Shown piece after piece: positions 8,832 to 18,013 of a DNA stretch of 64,000 nucleotides. The translations under genes were made by a program, and so were the position numbers. Positions within the stretch are counted from its first letter, which is position 1. Each line of letters starts with the position of its first letter. The notes under the pieces are model-generated. The model saw only the letters and a program-made list of their open reading frames with translations, ran no database searches and was not told where the DNA came from. The stretch is from Nitrosopumilus sp. (GTDB lineage Archaea > Thermoproteota > Nitrososphaeria > Nitrososphaerales > Nitrosopumilaceae), in contig NZ_JAILWA010000001.1 of the NCBI RefSeq assembly GCF_025699255.1, forward strand, positions 186,001-250,000. Direction: 5' to 3'.

Positions 8832-9680
8832 ATGGTAATCATGGCAAATACAATGCAGTTAGGCAATTTCCCAGTAGACAAAGCAAATTACGAAGAGATT
8901 AGAGATGCATTAGTAGGATTCGGATTAACTCCTAATCAAAGCAAAGTATTCTTTTACTTAGGAAAGATTGGTGCAAAAACTGCCTCAGACATTGCAAAAG
9001 CAGTCAACATTCCAAGAAGTGAGACATATCATCTTCTCACAGCACTTCAGAATAAAGGAATTGTAGAAGCTTCATTTCAACATCCAATTCAATTTACAGC
9101 ATTATCAATTAAAAAAGCAGTAAATTTGTTAATCAGTACTGAAACAGAACGTCTCAATAAACTCAAAAAATCAGGACCAGTACTAGAAGAAATTTGGGAA
9201 AAAATCCCAGGAGCAGAATCAACTGAAGAAGACGAAAGTGAAGAAAAATTCAAAGTATTACAAGGAGGAAATCAAGTGAACAGTAAAATCTTCGACATGA
9301 TTTTAAATGCAAAAAAAGAATGCAGAATTTTGGGTTCGGAAAAAGATTTTATGAAATTTTATCATGCAAATTTTCTTGATGCATTAGAAGAACGAGATAT
9401 TGATTATAAATTATTGACACCAATTTCAAAAAAATCAAAATATATTTTTGAAGATATTGATCAATCAAAAATTAAAAAATTATGCTCATCAGTTAAAGAA
9501 AATTTGTGCTTTTTAATCAAAGATGATGATGAAGTGTTGTTCTTTATCAAAAATGAGGGGAACAATAAAGAAATGAGAGCTATTTGGACAAATTCTGAAA
9601 CAATCATCTATTCTAAAGCATTGTTGTTTAACAGTATTTGGTCAAAAACAGATTCAGCAGAGGTAGATGATAATGAGTAG
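8832..9680 (+). CDS. TrmB-family transcriptional regulator
   Basis: 282 residues: N-terminal TrmB winged helix (FGLTPNQSKVFFYLGKIG, ASDIAKAVNIPRSETYHLL, NKGIVEASF) and a C-terminal effector region. A TTTTAAG box 23-29 bases upstream of ATG 8832 supports that start as leaderless; ATG 8841 is possible. Upstream lie two TTGTAGT half-sites and the sequence TTGTATACGATTG, possible operators. The end of the gene overlaps a 37-codon zinc mini-protein gene by eight bases. Confidence 0.85.
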   Translation: MVIMANTMQLGNFPVDKANYEEIRDALVGFGLTPNQSKVFFYLGKIGAKTASDIAKAVNIPRSETYHLLTALQNKGIVEASFQHPIQFTALSIKKAVNLLISTETERLNKLKKSGPVLEEIWEKIPGAESTEEDESEEKFKVLQGGNQVNSKIFDMILNAKKECRILGSEKDFMKFYHANFLDALEERDIDYKLLTPISKKSKYIFEDIDQSKIKKLCSSVKENLCFLIKDDDEVLFFIKNEGNNKEMRAIWTNSETIIYSKALLFNSIWSKTDSAEVDDNE

Positions 9681-9786
9681 ATGTAGTTGTGGATACAGTA
9701 CCAAATGCAGAGATGATTTTTGTGAACATCTTGCAAGCACTTGGAATGATCTTCGAGAAATTCACAATTTGAACTATTCAAACTAA
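9673..9786 (+). CDS. 37-residue cysteine-rich mini-protein
   Basis: Short frame starting inside the last codons of the TrmB gene (ATG at 9673, eight-base overlap). The peptide carries four Cys and a His in a compact pattern, CSCGYSTKCRDDFCEHL, followed by a helix-like tail ending NLNYSN. The Cys/His spacing suggests one bound zinc ion. Overlap with the regulator suggests coupled expression. Its 3' end overlaps the convergent DUF2203 gene by nine bases. No named family recognised. Confidence 0.7.
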   Translation: MSRCSCGYSTKCRDDFCEHLASTWNDLREIHNLNYSN

Positions 9787-10179
9787 TGAATCATCACTAA
9801 CTTCAATAGGTTTTCTTCCCATAAATCCAGAATCTTTTTCATGCCAGAATTTAATCTCAGTTTCACCATATTTCCAACAAAGCCATATTTCTTCATCAAA
9901 TCTTTTTGAAGGAAAATCTAGTAATCCCTGTTCGATACTTTTGACTACTACTCCCGTGTTTTCCAATATTTCTACAGATTCATAAAATTTGGTAATTGCC
10001 GAATTAAGTTTCTGTTTTAAATTCACATAAGATTCAAAAGAGTTGGTTGCAGAAATACTAATTTGTAATTCATGTTCGATTTTCTTTACTTCGGTATTTT
10101 TTGCTAATGCATATTCATATTTTTTTACAACATCAGGTAAAGCAGAATTTGCTTCAGCAGGAGTGAAATAGGAAAACAT
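9778..10179 (-). CDS. DUF2203 family protein
   Basis: Small conserved protein of about 133 residues. It begins FSYFTPAEANSALPDVV and ends with the characteristic block GLLDFPSKRFDEEIWLCWKY, then EIKFWHEKDSGFMGRKPI. This matches the DUF2203 pattern found across bacteria and archaea: N-terminal helix pair, then a charged segment with a WHxxDxGFxGRxP motif. Function is unknown. ATG 10179 is chosen because relatives start close to the FTPAEAN motif; an upstream in-frame ATG at 10191 adds four residues. Confidence 0.8.
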   Translation of the reverse strand: MFSYFTPAEANSALPDVVKKYEYALAKNTEVKKIEHELQISISATNSFESYVNLKQKLNSAITKFYESVEILENTGVVVKSIEQGLLDFPSKRFDEEIWLCWKYGETEIKFWHEKDSGFMGRKPIEVSDDSLV

Positions 10180-10249
10180 GTATCTTCTCAAAAGAAATAG
10201 ATTAAAAATCTTAGGTGAGATTTATTAAGATACCAAATAGAAATTGTTT

Positions 10250-10528
10250 ATGAGTGAAGATCAATTAGAGGCATTAATTGTACAAGTAATTAATGGTGCA
10301 GTTACCACAATTCCATCATATTTAGACGAAATTAAAGAAAATAAAGAAGTGTTGAAAGTAGAAAACCCACAAGAATTTGTCTATGGCATAGTAATGGGCA
10401 TGGCATTGGGAATGGGAGGTGCAATTCTTAGCGCACAAAAAGAAACACCAACAGAAGAAGATCAAATGAAGATTAGAGATATTGTTTACAAACACATTCC
10501 AGATATTAGAGAAAGAATTTTCAATTGA
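10250..10528 (+). CDS. Conserved small protein of unknown function
   Basis: 92 residues, mostly helical and acidic, with a Gly/Met-rich mid-section (YGIVMGMALGMGGAIL) too short and polar at its edges to be called a confident membrane helix. The ATG at 10250 is six bases after a TTG alternative. Its TGA overlaps the TTG start of the flavin/F420-type gene that follows, so the two are probably co-translated. I do not recognise the family. Confidence 0.7.
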   Translation: MSEDQLEALIVQVINGAVTTIPSYLDEIKENKEVLKVENPQEFVYGIVMGMALGMGGAILSAQKETPTEEDQMKIRDIVYKHIPDIRERIFN

Positions 10529-10923
10529 AAAAATTTACAGAGAAAGAAAAAATATTTCTTAATTCAATAGAAGAAGCAAGAATTGCCACATCACATGACA
10601 ATATTCCACATGTAAAGCCAGTGTCTTTCATATTAGTTGGAAATGAAATAATTGTAGCCACAGATTACAACACTCGTACATTTTCAAATATTAAATCAAA
10701 TACAAAAATAGGTATTGTGATGGATGTTTACAAATCAGGAAACCATAAAGCAGTATGCATTCAAGGAAATTGTGAAATAGTTGAAACCGGAGAAGAATTT
10801 AACAAACTTTATGATATTTTTTATAAAAAATTCTCATGGGTGAGAAAAGATCCATGGAAAGAAAAAGAAGCACCGTTTTTGAAAATTAATCCAACGAACA
10901 AAACAAGTTGGGGAATTAATTAA
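10525..10923 (+). CDS. Pyridoxamine 5'-phosphate oxidase-like (PPOX/FDOR) protein
   Basis: 132 residues of the split-barrel FMN/F420-binding superfamily. Typical features are the opening helix KEKIFLNSIEEARIATS, the strand pair HVKPVSFILVGNEIIVATD, and the segment TRTFSNIKSNTKIGIVMD, which in relatives contacts the cofactor. A role in flavin- or F420-dependent reduction is inferred from the fold only. The TTG start is tied to the preceding stop (TTGA), and the 3' end overlaps the convergent receiver gene by four bases. Confidence 0.8.
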   Translation: MKKFTEKEKIFLNSIEEARIATSHDNIPHVKPVSFILVGNEIIVATDYNTRTFSNIKSNTKIGIVMDVYKSGNHKAVCIQGNCEIVETGEEFNKLYDIFYKKFSWVRKDPWKEKEAPFLKINPTNKTSWGIN

Positions 10924-11285
10924 GAGACCACTTCTTGTTCAATTTGTGACAACAAACTCTGAACGGAAATGGGTTTTTTTAACACTGAACGTATACCTAG
11001 ATTCAGTAATTCTTGTTCCTGTACCATACTCATTTCAAGAGCGCTGACAATCACAACTTTAGCTAGTTCAGTAGGACGCCTATGCTTCAAATCTAAAAGG
11101 AAATCCACTCCACTATATTTTGGCATACACATATCAAGCAAAATTAGGTCATAATCGTTGTAAACTGCTAATTCTAAACCAGCTCTTCCATCAGAAACAC
11201 TATCAAAATCATAATTTTTTGTAGATAAAATATCTGCAAAAATTTGACTTATTTCAGTCACATCTTCAACATGAAGAATCTTCAT
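10920..11285 (-). CDS. Single-domain response regulator (CheY-like)
   Basis: A 121-residue stand-alone receiver domain. The acidic pocket is present (HVEDV near residues 5-9), with the phospho-acceptor Asp in LILLDMCMP near residue 52, a switch Ser in VVIVSALE near 80 and the conserved Lys in VLKKPIS near 104. No output domain is attached, so it would signal by protein contact. No histidine kinase is adjacent. It converges on the PPOX gene with a four-base overlap. Confidence 0.9.
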   Translation of the reverse strand: MKILHVEDVTEISQIFADILSTKNYDFDSVSDGRAGLELAVYNDYDLILLDMCMPKYSGVDFLLDLKHRRPTELAKVVIVSALEMSMVQEQELLNLGIRSVLKKPISVQSLLSQIEQEVVS

Positions 11286-11318
11286 ACTTTATGAAAGGAT
11301 TCAAAATTGATAAAAACA

Positions 11319-11340
11319 AGTTTGCTCATTTGAACAAACT
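11319..11340. promoter_or_regulatory. Inverted repeat AGTTTG-N10-CAAACT
   Basis: Exact 6-bp inverted repeat in the 140-base gap between the divergent receiver (start 11285, minus) and parvulin (start 11426, plus) genes. It lies 34-55 bases before the receiver start, so it could be an operator; a hairpin in RNA is also possible. Confidence 0.3.
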
Positions 11341-11425
11341 AGAAGATTTATCAAAAAAGAAAGTAATTTCAATCTTATAGAAAAATTCCGAACAAATAAA
11401 CACATGAAAAATATTACAAAAACAA

Positions 11426-11704
11426 ATGAGTAATAAGATAAAATGCTCCCATATCCTGGTTGAAAAACAAAGTGAAGCATTAGCAATTTTAGAGAAGATC
11501 AAGAAAGGGGAAAAGTTTGGCAAAATGGCAAAAGAATTTTCGACAGATACAGGCAGCGGTAAGAAAGAAGGAAGTTTAGGTTATTTTACAAAAGGAATGA
11601 TGGTAAAACCATTTGAAGAAGCTGCATTTAAACTTCAAGTTGGAGAAATTTCTGAACCCGTAAAATCAGAATTTGGATATCATATTATCAAGAGATTTGC
11701 TTGA
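11426..11704 (+). CDS. Parvulin-type peptidyl-prolyl cis-trans isomerase
   Basis: 92 residues making a single parvulin (PpiC/Pin-type) domain with no signal peptide. Family landmarks are KCSHILVEKQSEA at the start, a Lys-rich central stretch, GSLGYFTKGMMVKPFEEAAF, and the C-terminal EPVKSEFGYHIIKRF with the conserved His. It would catalyse proline isomerisation in folding proteins. Such minimal parvulins are known from Nitrosopumilus (NmPin) and Cenarchaeum, and the length matches. Confidence 0.95.
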   Translation: MSNKIKCSHILVEKQSEALAILEKIKKGEKFGKMAKEFSTDTGSGKKEGSLGYFTKGMMVKPFEEAAFKLQVGEISEPVKSEFGYHIIKRFA

Positions 11705-11705
11705 T

Positions 11706-11852
11706 CTAAGAAGATTTTGATTTTAGTGCTTTTTCAAAATCATCGTTAATTTTTTGGCTGATTTTTTCATAATCATCTTTTATTGCCTTATGGAGTTTTT
11801 TTTCTTTTTCAATCAAAGTTTTCATTTCTTCAGATTTGTCAACTTTAGGCAT
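11706..11852 (-). CDS. 48-residue charged coiled-coil mini-protein
   Basis: Small minus-strand frame from ATG 11852 to TAG at 11706. The peptide begins MPKVDKSEEMKTLIEKEKKL and continues as one amphipathic, Lys/Glu-rich helix ending ALKSKSS. It fills the gap after the parvulin gene, with which it converges by one base of spacing. Composition and helix periodicity look protein-like, but no family is recognised. Confidence 0.6.
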   Translation of the reverse strand: MPKVDKSEEMKTLIEKEKKLHKAIKDDYEKISQKINDDFEKALKSKSS

Positions 11853-11959
11853 ACTAAAAAAACAAAAAATATAGTTTAGAAGATGATTATCAATTTACAT
11901 ACCTAAAAAACCAAAATAAAATACACAACATTTTTTGCAGTTTAAATCAAACATAAAAC

Positions 11960-12229
11960 ATGGTTTTAAATGAAAAAATATTAGATGAAATCCTAATCCA
12001 TTTAGATGATTCAATGAACATTCTTGCAAAAGATGCATTTGAGAATTTAGAGTTTACAAAAAGCACTCAAGTAGAAGAATTTCTTCAAAGTCAATTTGAT
12101 ACCAGATTAGAAAATTTACTAACTGCCAAAAAAAGCAGCATACATCATTTAGAATCAGGCATGAAAAACAAAATAATACAAAGAAAACAATCTATTTTGG
12201 ACAGAATTACAAGCCAATTTAACAATTAA
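11960..12229 (+). CDS. Conserved small helical protein, unknown
   Basis: 89 residues, acidic at the start and basic at the end, predicted almost entirely helical (begins MVLNEKILDEILIHLDD, ends IQRKQSILDRITSQF). No cysteine cluster or membrane segment. It converges with the Hef-like helicase gene, overlapping its stop by four bases. Function unknown. Confidence 0.65.
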   Translation: MVLNEKILDEILIHLDDSMNILAKDAFENLEFTKSTQVEEFLQSQFDTRLENLLTAKKSSIHHLESGMKNKIIQRKQSILDRITSQFNN

Positions 12230-13734
12230 AGAAATGCATCCAAACCAGATTTTTTAGATTTTATTTCTTGGTTCTTTTCTAAAACTTTGGTCATTTTATC
12301 ACCCATGGATTTTGCCGCAGTCATTTTCCTTTTTCCAATCCAATAATATGTTTCATCAATAGTGTTTTTTGCAATTAGCACCACAAGCTTTCCAGTATCT
12401 TTTCTGCCAGTTCTCCCACGTCTTTGAATATGTCTAACAGAGCTTGGTACATTATCATAAAAAATTACCTGATTAACTTCTGCAATATCCAATCCTTCTT
12501 CACCAACACGTGTTGCAATCAAAACACGGAAAAGGCCATCTCGAAAATTCTGCACTGTTTCAATCTGTTTCTTTTGTTTTAAACCAGTATCACCTGTCTT
12601 ACCAATTAAAATTCCAGAGGGAATTCCAAGTTCGTTAAGTTTCTCATGAATTAGATTTACTGAATCCCTATAGCTTGTAAAAATTAATGCCTTACCAGGA
12701 ACAGACTCAATAATTTCTTTAAGTTTTGGAATTTTAGAATGTTCAATTCCCTTTGATTGGGCTTCATTAGCTAATTGAATAGCACGAGTAAAATTAGGAT
12801 CAATTTCAAATAATTCTTTGACGCCAACACCTTTTTTTGCTTTAGCTCTCTCACAAAATTTTAGAAAAGGAGTAATGCCATGAGCTTCAAGCATGTTTAG
12901 AGCATAATGAATTCTGATTGCAGTAAACAAGGGTTTTGCAGAACGCCTATTCTGATTAAGAACAAATTGCCTAATTCGCAGTAGTGCAGAAAGAGATTGT
13001 TGCTCTGCCAATTTTATTCCATTTTTTCGTAAAATGTCATATCTCTCATCTAATGCGGATTTCAATAGTTTTTGTATTGATTTTAATTCATAGGGAAGTT
13101 CTACGTTTATCCATTCAGTATTGGTTTCCTGTGTGTATGGTTTTACATCAGGACTGTCTTCTGTCCGCTCAGCCACACTAGATATGCGTAATCTTGTTAA
13201 AATTTCAGTGGCTTTTTCCTTTTCACTTGGCAATGTAGCAGTCATTCCAAGAATTCTGGCTGAGGAATGTTCAAACCAATCAGATATTCCCGAATATGCA
13301 TAGTCCCCTATAGTTCTGTGAACTTCATCAAAAATAACTAAATTGAATTGATCAGGGGAAACAATTTTTCTATTCAAATCATTTCGGGCAATTTCAGGAG
13401 TTGCACATACAATGCTGTTGTTCCAGAGTTTAGTTCGTTTTTGAATGGTGTCCTCACCAGTAATTAGAGATATGTCATCCAAAGTCAAATTATTTTTTAA
13501 AAACTCATAGTGTTGATTTACTAAGACTCTAGTTGGAGCTAAAAACAAGATACCGCCAGTACCCTTTGCCAAAAATTCTGAAATAACATGTAATGCCACA
13601 GCAGTTTTACCAAGTCCAGTTGGCAAAACAACAATACAATTCTCATCAATTGCTTGATTTGCAAGATTAATTTGATAATCACGTTTTTCGATAGAATTTT
13701 TTTTCACATATTTTTTTTCTATGAATTCAGTCAT
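12226..13734 (-). CDS. hef: Hef-type superfamily 2 helicase (helicase part only)
   Basis: 502 residues with the Hef/FANCM/Mph1 helicase layout. Motif I is PTGLGKTA near residue 39, Ia is LAPTRVLVNQHYEF, II is DEVH, and III is MTATLP. The family-specific insertion follows, then C-terminal motifs IV (ALIFTSYRDS) to VI (QRRGRTGR). It would remodel stalled forks and branched DNA. Euryarchaeal Hef has a C-terminal XPF nuclease; here the protein ends after the helicase with KKSGLDAFL, a PIP-box-like tail that could bind PCNA. Confidence 0.9.
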   Translation of the reverse strand: MTEFIEKKYVKKNSIEKRDYQINLANQAIDENCIVVLPTGLGKTAVALHVISEFLAKGTGGILFLAPTRVLVNQHYEFLKNNLTLDDISLITGEDTIQKRTKLWNNSIVCATPEIARNDLNRKIVSPDQFNLVIFDEVHRTIGDYAYSGISDWFEHSSARILGMTATLPSEKEKATEILTRLRISSVAERTEDSPDVKPYTQETNTEWINVELPYELKSIQKLLKSALDERYDILRKNGIKLAEQQSLSALLRIRQFVLNQNRRSAKPLFTAIRIHYALNMLEAHGITPFLKFCERAKAKKGVGVKELFEIDPNFTRAIQLANEAQSKGIEHSKIPKLKEIIESVPGKALIFTSYRDSVNLIHEKLNELGIPSGILIGKTGDTGLKQKKQIETVQNFRDGLFRVLIATRVGEEGLDIAEVNQVIFYDNVPSSVRHIQRRGRTGRKDTGKLVVLIAKNTIDETYYWIGKRKMTAAKSMGDKMTKVLEKNQEIKSKKSGLDAFL

Positions 13735-13896
13735 AAGATATTCAAAGATCCAAATTTATTGATTTTATGCTTTCGTATAGGAAAATACTAAGTAACAGTC
13801 ATTATTTTTTAGAAAACAGATCTCAAATTCAAGTTTGATCGCAAATTAAATCCACATTAGCGTGATCCATATATTGAGCAGACAGACAAGAATCAC

Positions 13897-14424
13897 GTGA
13901 ACAGTTCTTTTGAGAGGCCAAATTGGGATGAATATTTTATGCTTCAAGCAGAACTGGCCAAGCTTCGTTCTAATTGCATGACAAGACAAGTGGGGGCAGT
14001 AATTGTTAGAAACAACAGACAATTAGCAACGGGATATAACGGGACTCCTCCAGGCATCAAAAATTGTTTTGAAGGAGGATGCAAAAGATGTAAACTTAGA
14101 ATGGAAGGAAAAATCGAATCAGGGGCATCTCTTGATAGATGCCTATGTAATCATGCAGAAGCCAATGCAATCATGCATTGTGCAATACTAGGAATAGAAG
14201 CAGGAATTGAAGGAGCTATTCTGTATACCACATTCGTGCCATGTCTAGAATGTACAAAAATGGCAATTACCATTGGCATCAGAAAATTTGTTTGTCTTGA
14301 CGCATATCCTGAAACAGATTATGATTTACTTAAAGAAGCAGGAGTAGATGTTGTCAGTTTGGATAAAAACAAAATTGCAAAATGGGCAAAAGAACTAGTA
14401 AGTAAATACAACAATCCAGAGTGA
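13897..14424 (+). CDS. dCMP/cytidine deaminase family protein
   Basis: 175 residues, GTG start. The zinc site of deoxycytidylate deaminases is intact: NHAEANAIMHC provides the His and catalytic Glu, and VPCLECTKMAI the two Cys. An inserted segment with CFEGGCKRC between strand and active site adds further Cys residues, as in several dCMP deaminases that carry a second zinc. The likely reaction is dCMP to dUMP for thymidylate synthesis. It sits four bases ahead of DNA polymerase B, suggesting an operon for DNA precursors and replication. Confidence 0.88.
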   Translation: MNSSFERPNWDEYFMLQAELAKLRSNCMTRQVGAVIVRNNRQLATGYNGTPPGIKNCFEGGCKRCKLRMEGKIESGASLDRCLCNHAEANAIMHCAILGIEAGIEGAILYTTFVPCLECTKMAITIGIRKFVCLDAYPETDYDLLKEAGVDVVSLDKNKIAKWAKELVSKYNNPE

Positions 14425-14428
14425 GAAA

Positions 14429-16987
14429 ATGCAAGTAAATTTGCCAAATACTAAAAAAATAGAGTCAATGCCACCATCAATGTTAGTGTCAGCAACATAT
14501 GACAACAATTCAAAATCAGCAGTTTTAAAATTCTATGAACCAGAATCAAAAAAATTATTCTTATGGAAAGATGAAATTGGACATAAGCCATATTGTTATT
14601 CCAGATTATCACCTGATGAATTGGATTTTCTTCAAGAAAGGGAAGATATTTTGGAAATTAAAACTGTCAAGCGATATGATTTGATGAAAGATAGTGAAAT
14701 AGACATGTCAAAAATCATCGTAGCAGATCCTCTTGCCATAGGGGGGACATCAGGGGACAAGAGTATAAGAAATGTTATCGAAACATGGGAATCAGACATC
14801 AAATATTATGAGAATTATTTGTATGATAGAAAATTAATTGTTGGTAAATATTATGAAATTTCAGACAGTAAAATCAAACAGCATGATTTAGAAATTTCTG
14901 ACGAAGTAAAACTAGCTCTGAAGAGTTTGCTTTGGGATAAAGTAGATAGTGGAAGTATGGTAGACGAAGAAGAATTCAAAAAATATATTTCAGAATGGGC
15001 AGATTTGTTAAACCAACCAATTCCAAAAATAAAGAGATTAAGTGTAGATATCGAAGTAGAAGCAGAGATTGGACGAATACCAGATCCAAAACTTGCAGAA
15101 AAAAAGGTAACTGCCATAGGAATGAAGGGCTCAGAAGGATTTGATCAGATTTTTGTGCTCAAAACAGAAGGAACGGATGAAGGAACTAATGAATTAGAGC
15201 AAAACATCAAAGTCACATTCTATGATTTAGATAAAGAAAAAGAAATGATTCAAGATGCATTTGAAATAATGAAATCATTTCCATTTGTTCTTACGTATAA
15301 TGGAGATGAATTTGATTTACCATATCTTTACAACAGAGCAGAAAGATTAGGAGTAAAAAATTCAGACAATCCGTTATACATGATGAGAGATTCTGCCACA
15401 CTAAAAGAAGGAGTTCATCTTGATTTGTACAAGGTTCTTTCCAATAGATCATTTCAGATCTATGCGTTCAGTCAAAAGTATACAGATTTTTCTCTAAATA
15501 GTGTATCAAAAGCTTTGCTGGGTAAAGAAAAGATAGATTACGGATTAGAATTTGACGAACTTTCACTATATCAAACTGCAAATTATTGTTATAATGATGC
15601 TCTGTTAACATACGAACTTACTAGCTTTAACAAAGATTTGATGATGGATTTACTTGTAATCATTGCTAGAATTGGAAGAATGCCAATTGACGATATTGCA
15701 AGAATGGGAGTTTCTCAATGGATTAGAAGTCTACTATATTATGAACATAGACGAAGAAATTGTTTAATTCCAAAAAGAGAGGAACTGCAAAGAAGATCAG
15801 AAGGAGTCATGTCAGATGCAGTGATCAAAGACAAAAAATATCGAGGAGGACTTGTTGTCGAACCAAAAGAAGGAATTCATTTTGATGTGGTCGTAATGGA
15901 TTTTGCAAGTCTGTATCCAAGCATAATCAAAGTTAGAAATCTGTCATATGAAACCGTAAGATGCTCTCATGAAGAATGTAAAAAAAACACCATACCTCAA
16001 ACAAACCATTGGGCATGTTCTAAGAGAAATGGGCTAACATCAATGATCATTGGCTCATTAAGAGATTTGAGAGTAAACTACTACAAGAGTCTATCAAAAA
16101 AAGAAACACTTACTGATGATCAAAGACAACAGTACACAGTAGTAAGTCAAGCACTTAAGGTGATTCTAAACGCAAGCTATGGAGTAATGGGAGCTGAAAT
16201 ATTTCCCCTGTATTTTCTCCCAGTAGCAGAAGCAACAACAGCTATTGGAAGATATACAATTTTAGAGACAATCAAAAAATGTGAAGGGGCAGGGATCGAG
16301 GTCCTATATGGAGACACAGATTCATTATTTATCAAAAACCCAACCAAAGAACAAATTCAGATTGTAATTAATCAAGCAAAAAAAGAACACGGAGTAGATT
16401 TAGAAATCGACAAAACATACAGATATTGTGTACTAAGCAACAGAAAGAAAAATTATTTGGGAGTAACAAAGGAGGGCAAAGTAGACGTTAAGGGATTAAC
16501 AGGAAAAAAATCCCACACACCAGCATTTATCAAAAAATTATTTTATGAATTAATTGATGTTCTAGCTAAAGTTCAGAATATGGAGGATTTTGTTAAAGCA
16601 AAACAAGAGATTTCTGAAAAAATTGCAACATGCGGTAAAAAAGTAGAATCAAAAGAAATTCCACTAGAAGATTTGACATTTAATGTGATGTTAAGTAAGG
16701 CACCATCAGAATATGTTAAAACAATTCCTCAACACATACGTGCAGCAAAACAGCTAGAATCCATCAGAGAGATAAAAAAAGGGGATAAAATTTCATTCAT
16801 CAAAATCCTAAACAAACCAGGGGTAAAACCAGTAGAACTAGCAAAAAAAGAAGAAATAGATTCTAAAAAATATATGGAATTTATGGAATCAACGTTAGAA
16901 CAGATTACATCTTCTATGGATTTAGATTTTGATACAATGTTAGGAAAACCAAAACAGACAGGATTAGATGAATTTTTTTGGAGCTAG
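14429..16987 (+). CDS. polB: Family B DNA polymerase
   Basis: 852-residue replicative/repair polymerase with both activities. Proofreading motifs: Exo I SVDIEVEAE, Exo II TYNGDEFDLPYL, Exo III YCYNDALL. Polymerase motifs: A DFASLYPSI, B KVILNASYGVMG, C YGDTDS. A cysteine pair region (CSHEECKKN and following) lies just after motif A. The protein ends KQTGLDEFFWS, a good PCNA-interacting PIP box. Length fits archaeal PolB. It follows the dCMP deaminase gene by four bases, and SemiSWEET lies nine bases downstream. Confidence 0.97.
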   Translation: MQVNLPNTKKIESMPPSMLVSATYDNNSKSAVLKFYEPESKKLFLWKDEIGHKPYCYSRLSPDELDFLQEREDILEIKTVKRYDLMKDSEIDMSKIIVADPLAIGGTSGDKSIRNVIETWESDIKYYENYLYDRKLIVGKYYEISDSKIKQHDLEISDEVKLALKSLLWDKVDSGSMVDEEEFKKYISEWADLLNQPIPKIKRLSVDIEVEAEIGRIPDPKLAEKKVTAIGMKGSEGFDQIFVLKTEGTDEGTNELEQNIKVTFYDLDKEKEMIQDAFEIMKSFPFVLTYNGDEFDLPYLYNRAERLGVKNSDNPLYMMRDSATLKEGVHLDLYKVLSNRSFQIYAFSQKYTDFSLNSVSKALLGKEKIDYGLEFDELSLYQTANYCYNDALLTYELTSFNKDLMMDLLVIIARIGRMPIDDIARMGVSQWIRSLLYYEHRRRNCLIPKREELQRRSEGVMSDAVIKDKKYRGGLVVEPKEGIHFDVVVMDFASLYPSIIKVRNLSYETVRCSHEECKKNTIPQTNHWACSKRNGLTSMIIGSLRDLRVNYYKSLSKKETLTDDQRQQYTVVSQALKVILNASYGVMGAEIFPLYFLPVAEATTAIGRYTILETIKKCEGAGIEVLYGDTDSLFIKNPTKEQIQIVINQAKKEHGVDLEIDKTYRYCVLSNRKKNYLGVTKEGKVDVKGLTGKKSHTPAFIKKLFYELIDVLAKVQNMEDFVKAKQEISEKIATCGKKVESKEIPLEDLTFNVMLSKAPSEYVKTIPQHIRAAKQLESIREIKKGDKISFIKILNKPGVKPVELAKKEEIDSKKYMEFMESTLEQITSSMDLDFDTMLGKPKQTGLDEFFWS

Positions 16988-16995
16988 AATAAAAA

Positions 16996-17280
16996 ATGGA
17001 AGTTGACGGAACACTTCTAACACTATTAGGAATAGCTGCAGGAATTTTGATTTTAATGGGATGGGTAGAACAAATCTACAAAGGGTATAAGACAAAAAGA
17101 CTAAAAGATGTTTCAAAATTTCTAATGATTTTCATAGCTGCAGGTTCAATTTTATGGCTAATTTACGGAATAATCGTAGAGGACATATTCATCATCGGTA
17201 CAAACATGTCAGGATTAATTCTAATGATAATTGTACTAGCAATGAAGAAAAGATATGACATTAGAGCAAAGACATCGTAA
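16996..17280 (+). CDS. SemiSWEET/PQ-loop membrane protein
   Basis: 94 residues, three hydrophobic segments (about 8-24, 42-61, 66-84). The first helix is followed by the PQ-loop-like turn EQIYKGYKTKRLKDVSK and the third by a short basic tail. This is the SemiSWEET layout, which dimerises to form a sugar-type uniporter. The usual PQ is EQ here. Substrate unknown. It lies in line with polB and before triosephosphate isomerase. Confidence 0.8.
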   Translation: MEVDGTLLTLLGIAAGILILMGWVEQIYKGYKTKRLKDVSKFLMIFIAAGSILWLIYGIIVEDIFIIGTNMSGLILMIIVLAMKKRYDIRAKTS

Positions 17281-17324
17281 TTATAATGAAGGATTAAATA
17301 CAATACAAAAAAATTCAAAGAAAG

Positions 17325-17981
17325 ATGTTTGTAATCAATTGTAAAAATTATGAAGAAATTGCGGGGGATAAAATAATTAAATTTGTAAAAACAGCTGAAA
17401 AAATTTCTAAAAAATTCAAAATAAAATTGGCAATTTGCCCACCTCAACACCTAATCGGGATAGTTTCAAATAGCACAATACCAATTTTGGCTCAACATGT
17501 AGACGTATCCAAAGTGGGAAGTACAACAGGGTTCATCATTCCAGAATTATTAAAAAAGTCCAAAGTGAAAGGATCGTTGATTAATCATAGTGAGCATAGA
17601 ATTTCAAGTAAAGAAATTGAAAAATTAATTTTAAAATTAAAAGAATTGAAAATGATCTCAATTCTATGTGTCAAAGATGTTCAAGAAGTTAAAAAATATG
17701 TTAAGATAAATCCAGATTATATCGCAATAGAACCTCCAGAATTGATTGGATCAGGTAAAGCAGTTTCAAAAGAACAACCAGAATTGATTACAAAGGCAGC
17801 AAATGCGATTAAAAATGCAAACAATAGCACAAAACTACTCTGCGGAGCAGGAATTGTTTCAGGAGAAGATGTTTCAAAAGCAATAGAATTAGGATCGAAA
17901 GGAATCCTAGTTGCAAGTGGAATTATCAAAGCAAAAGATTGGAACAAAATCATGACTGATTTTGCCAAGTCAATGGTTTAA
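17325..17981 (+). CDS. tpiA: Triosephosphate isomerase (archaeal type)
   Basis: 218 residues, the short archaeal form. It interconverts dihydroxyacetone phosphate and glyceraldehyde-3-phosphate. Active-site landmarks are NCKNY near the start (Asn and Lys), the catalytic His in SLINHSEHR, the Glu in IAIEPPELIGSG followed by loop 6, and the phosphate-binding GAGIVSG and GILVASGI near the end. It is next to pyruvate phosphate dikinase, so the pair serves gluconeogenesis/glycolysis. Confidence 0.96.
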   Translation: MFVINCKNYEEIAGDKIIKFVKTAEKISKKFKIKLAICPPQHLIGIVSNSTIPILAQHVDVSKVGSTTGFIIPELLKKSKVKGSLINHSEHRISSKEIEKLILKLKELKMISILCVKDVQEVKKYVKINPDYIAIEPPELIGSGKAVSKEQPELITKAANAIKNANNSTKLLCGAGIVSGEDVSKAIELGSKGILVASGIIKAKDWNKIMTDFAKSMV

Positions 17982-18013
17982 TACCCCCCTTCTAGGATTG
18001 GTTAATCGTAAAA

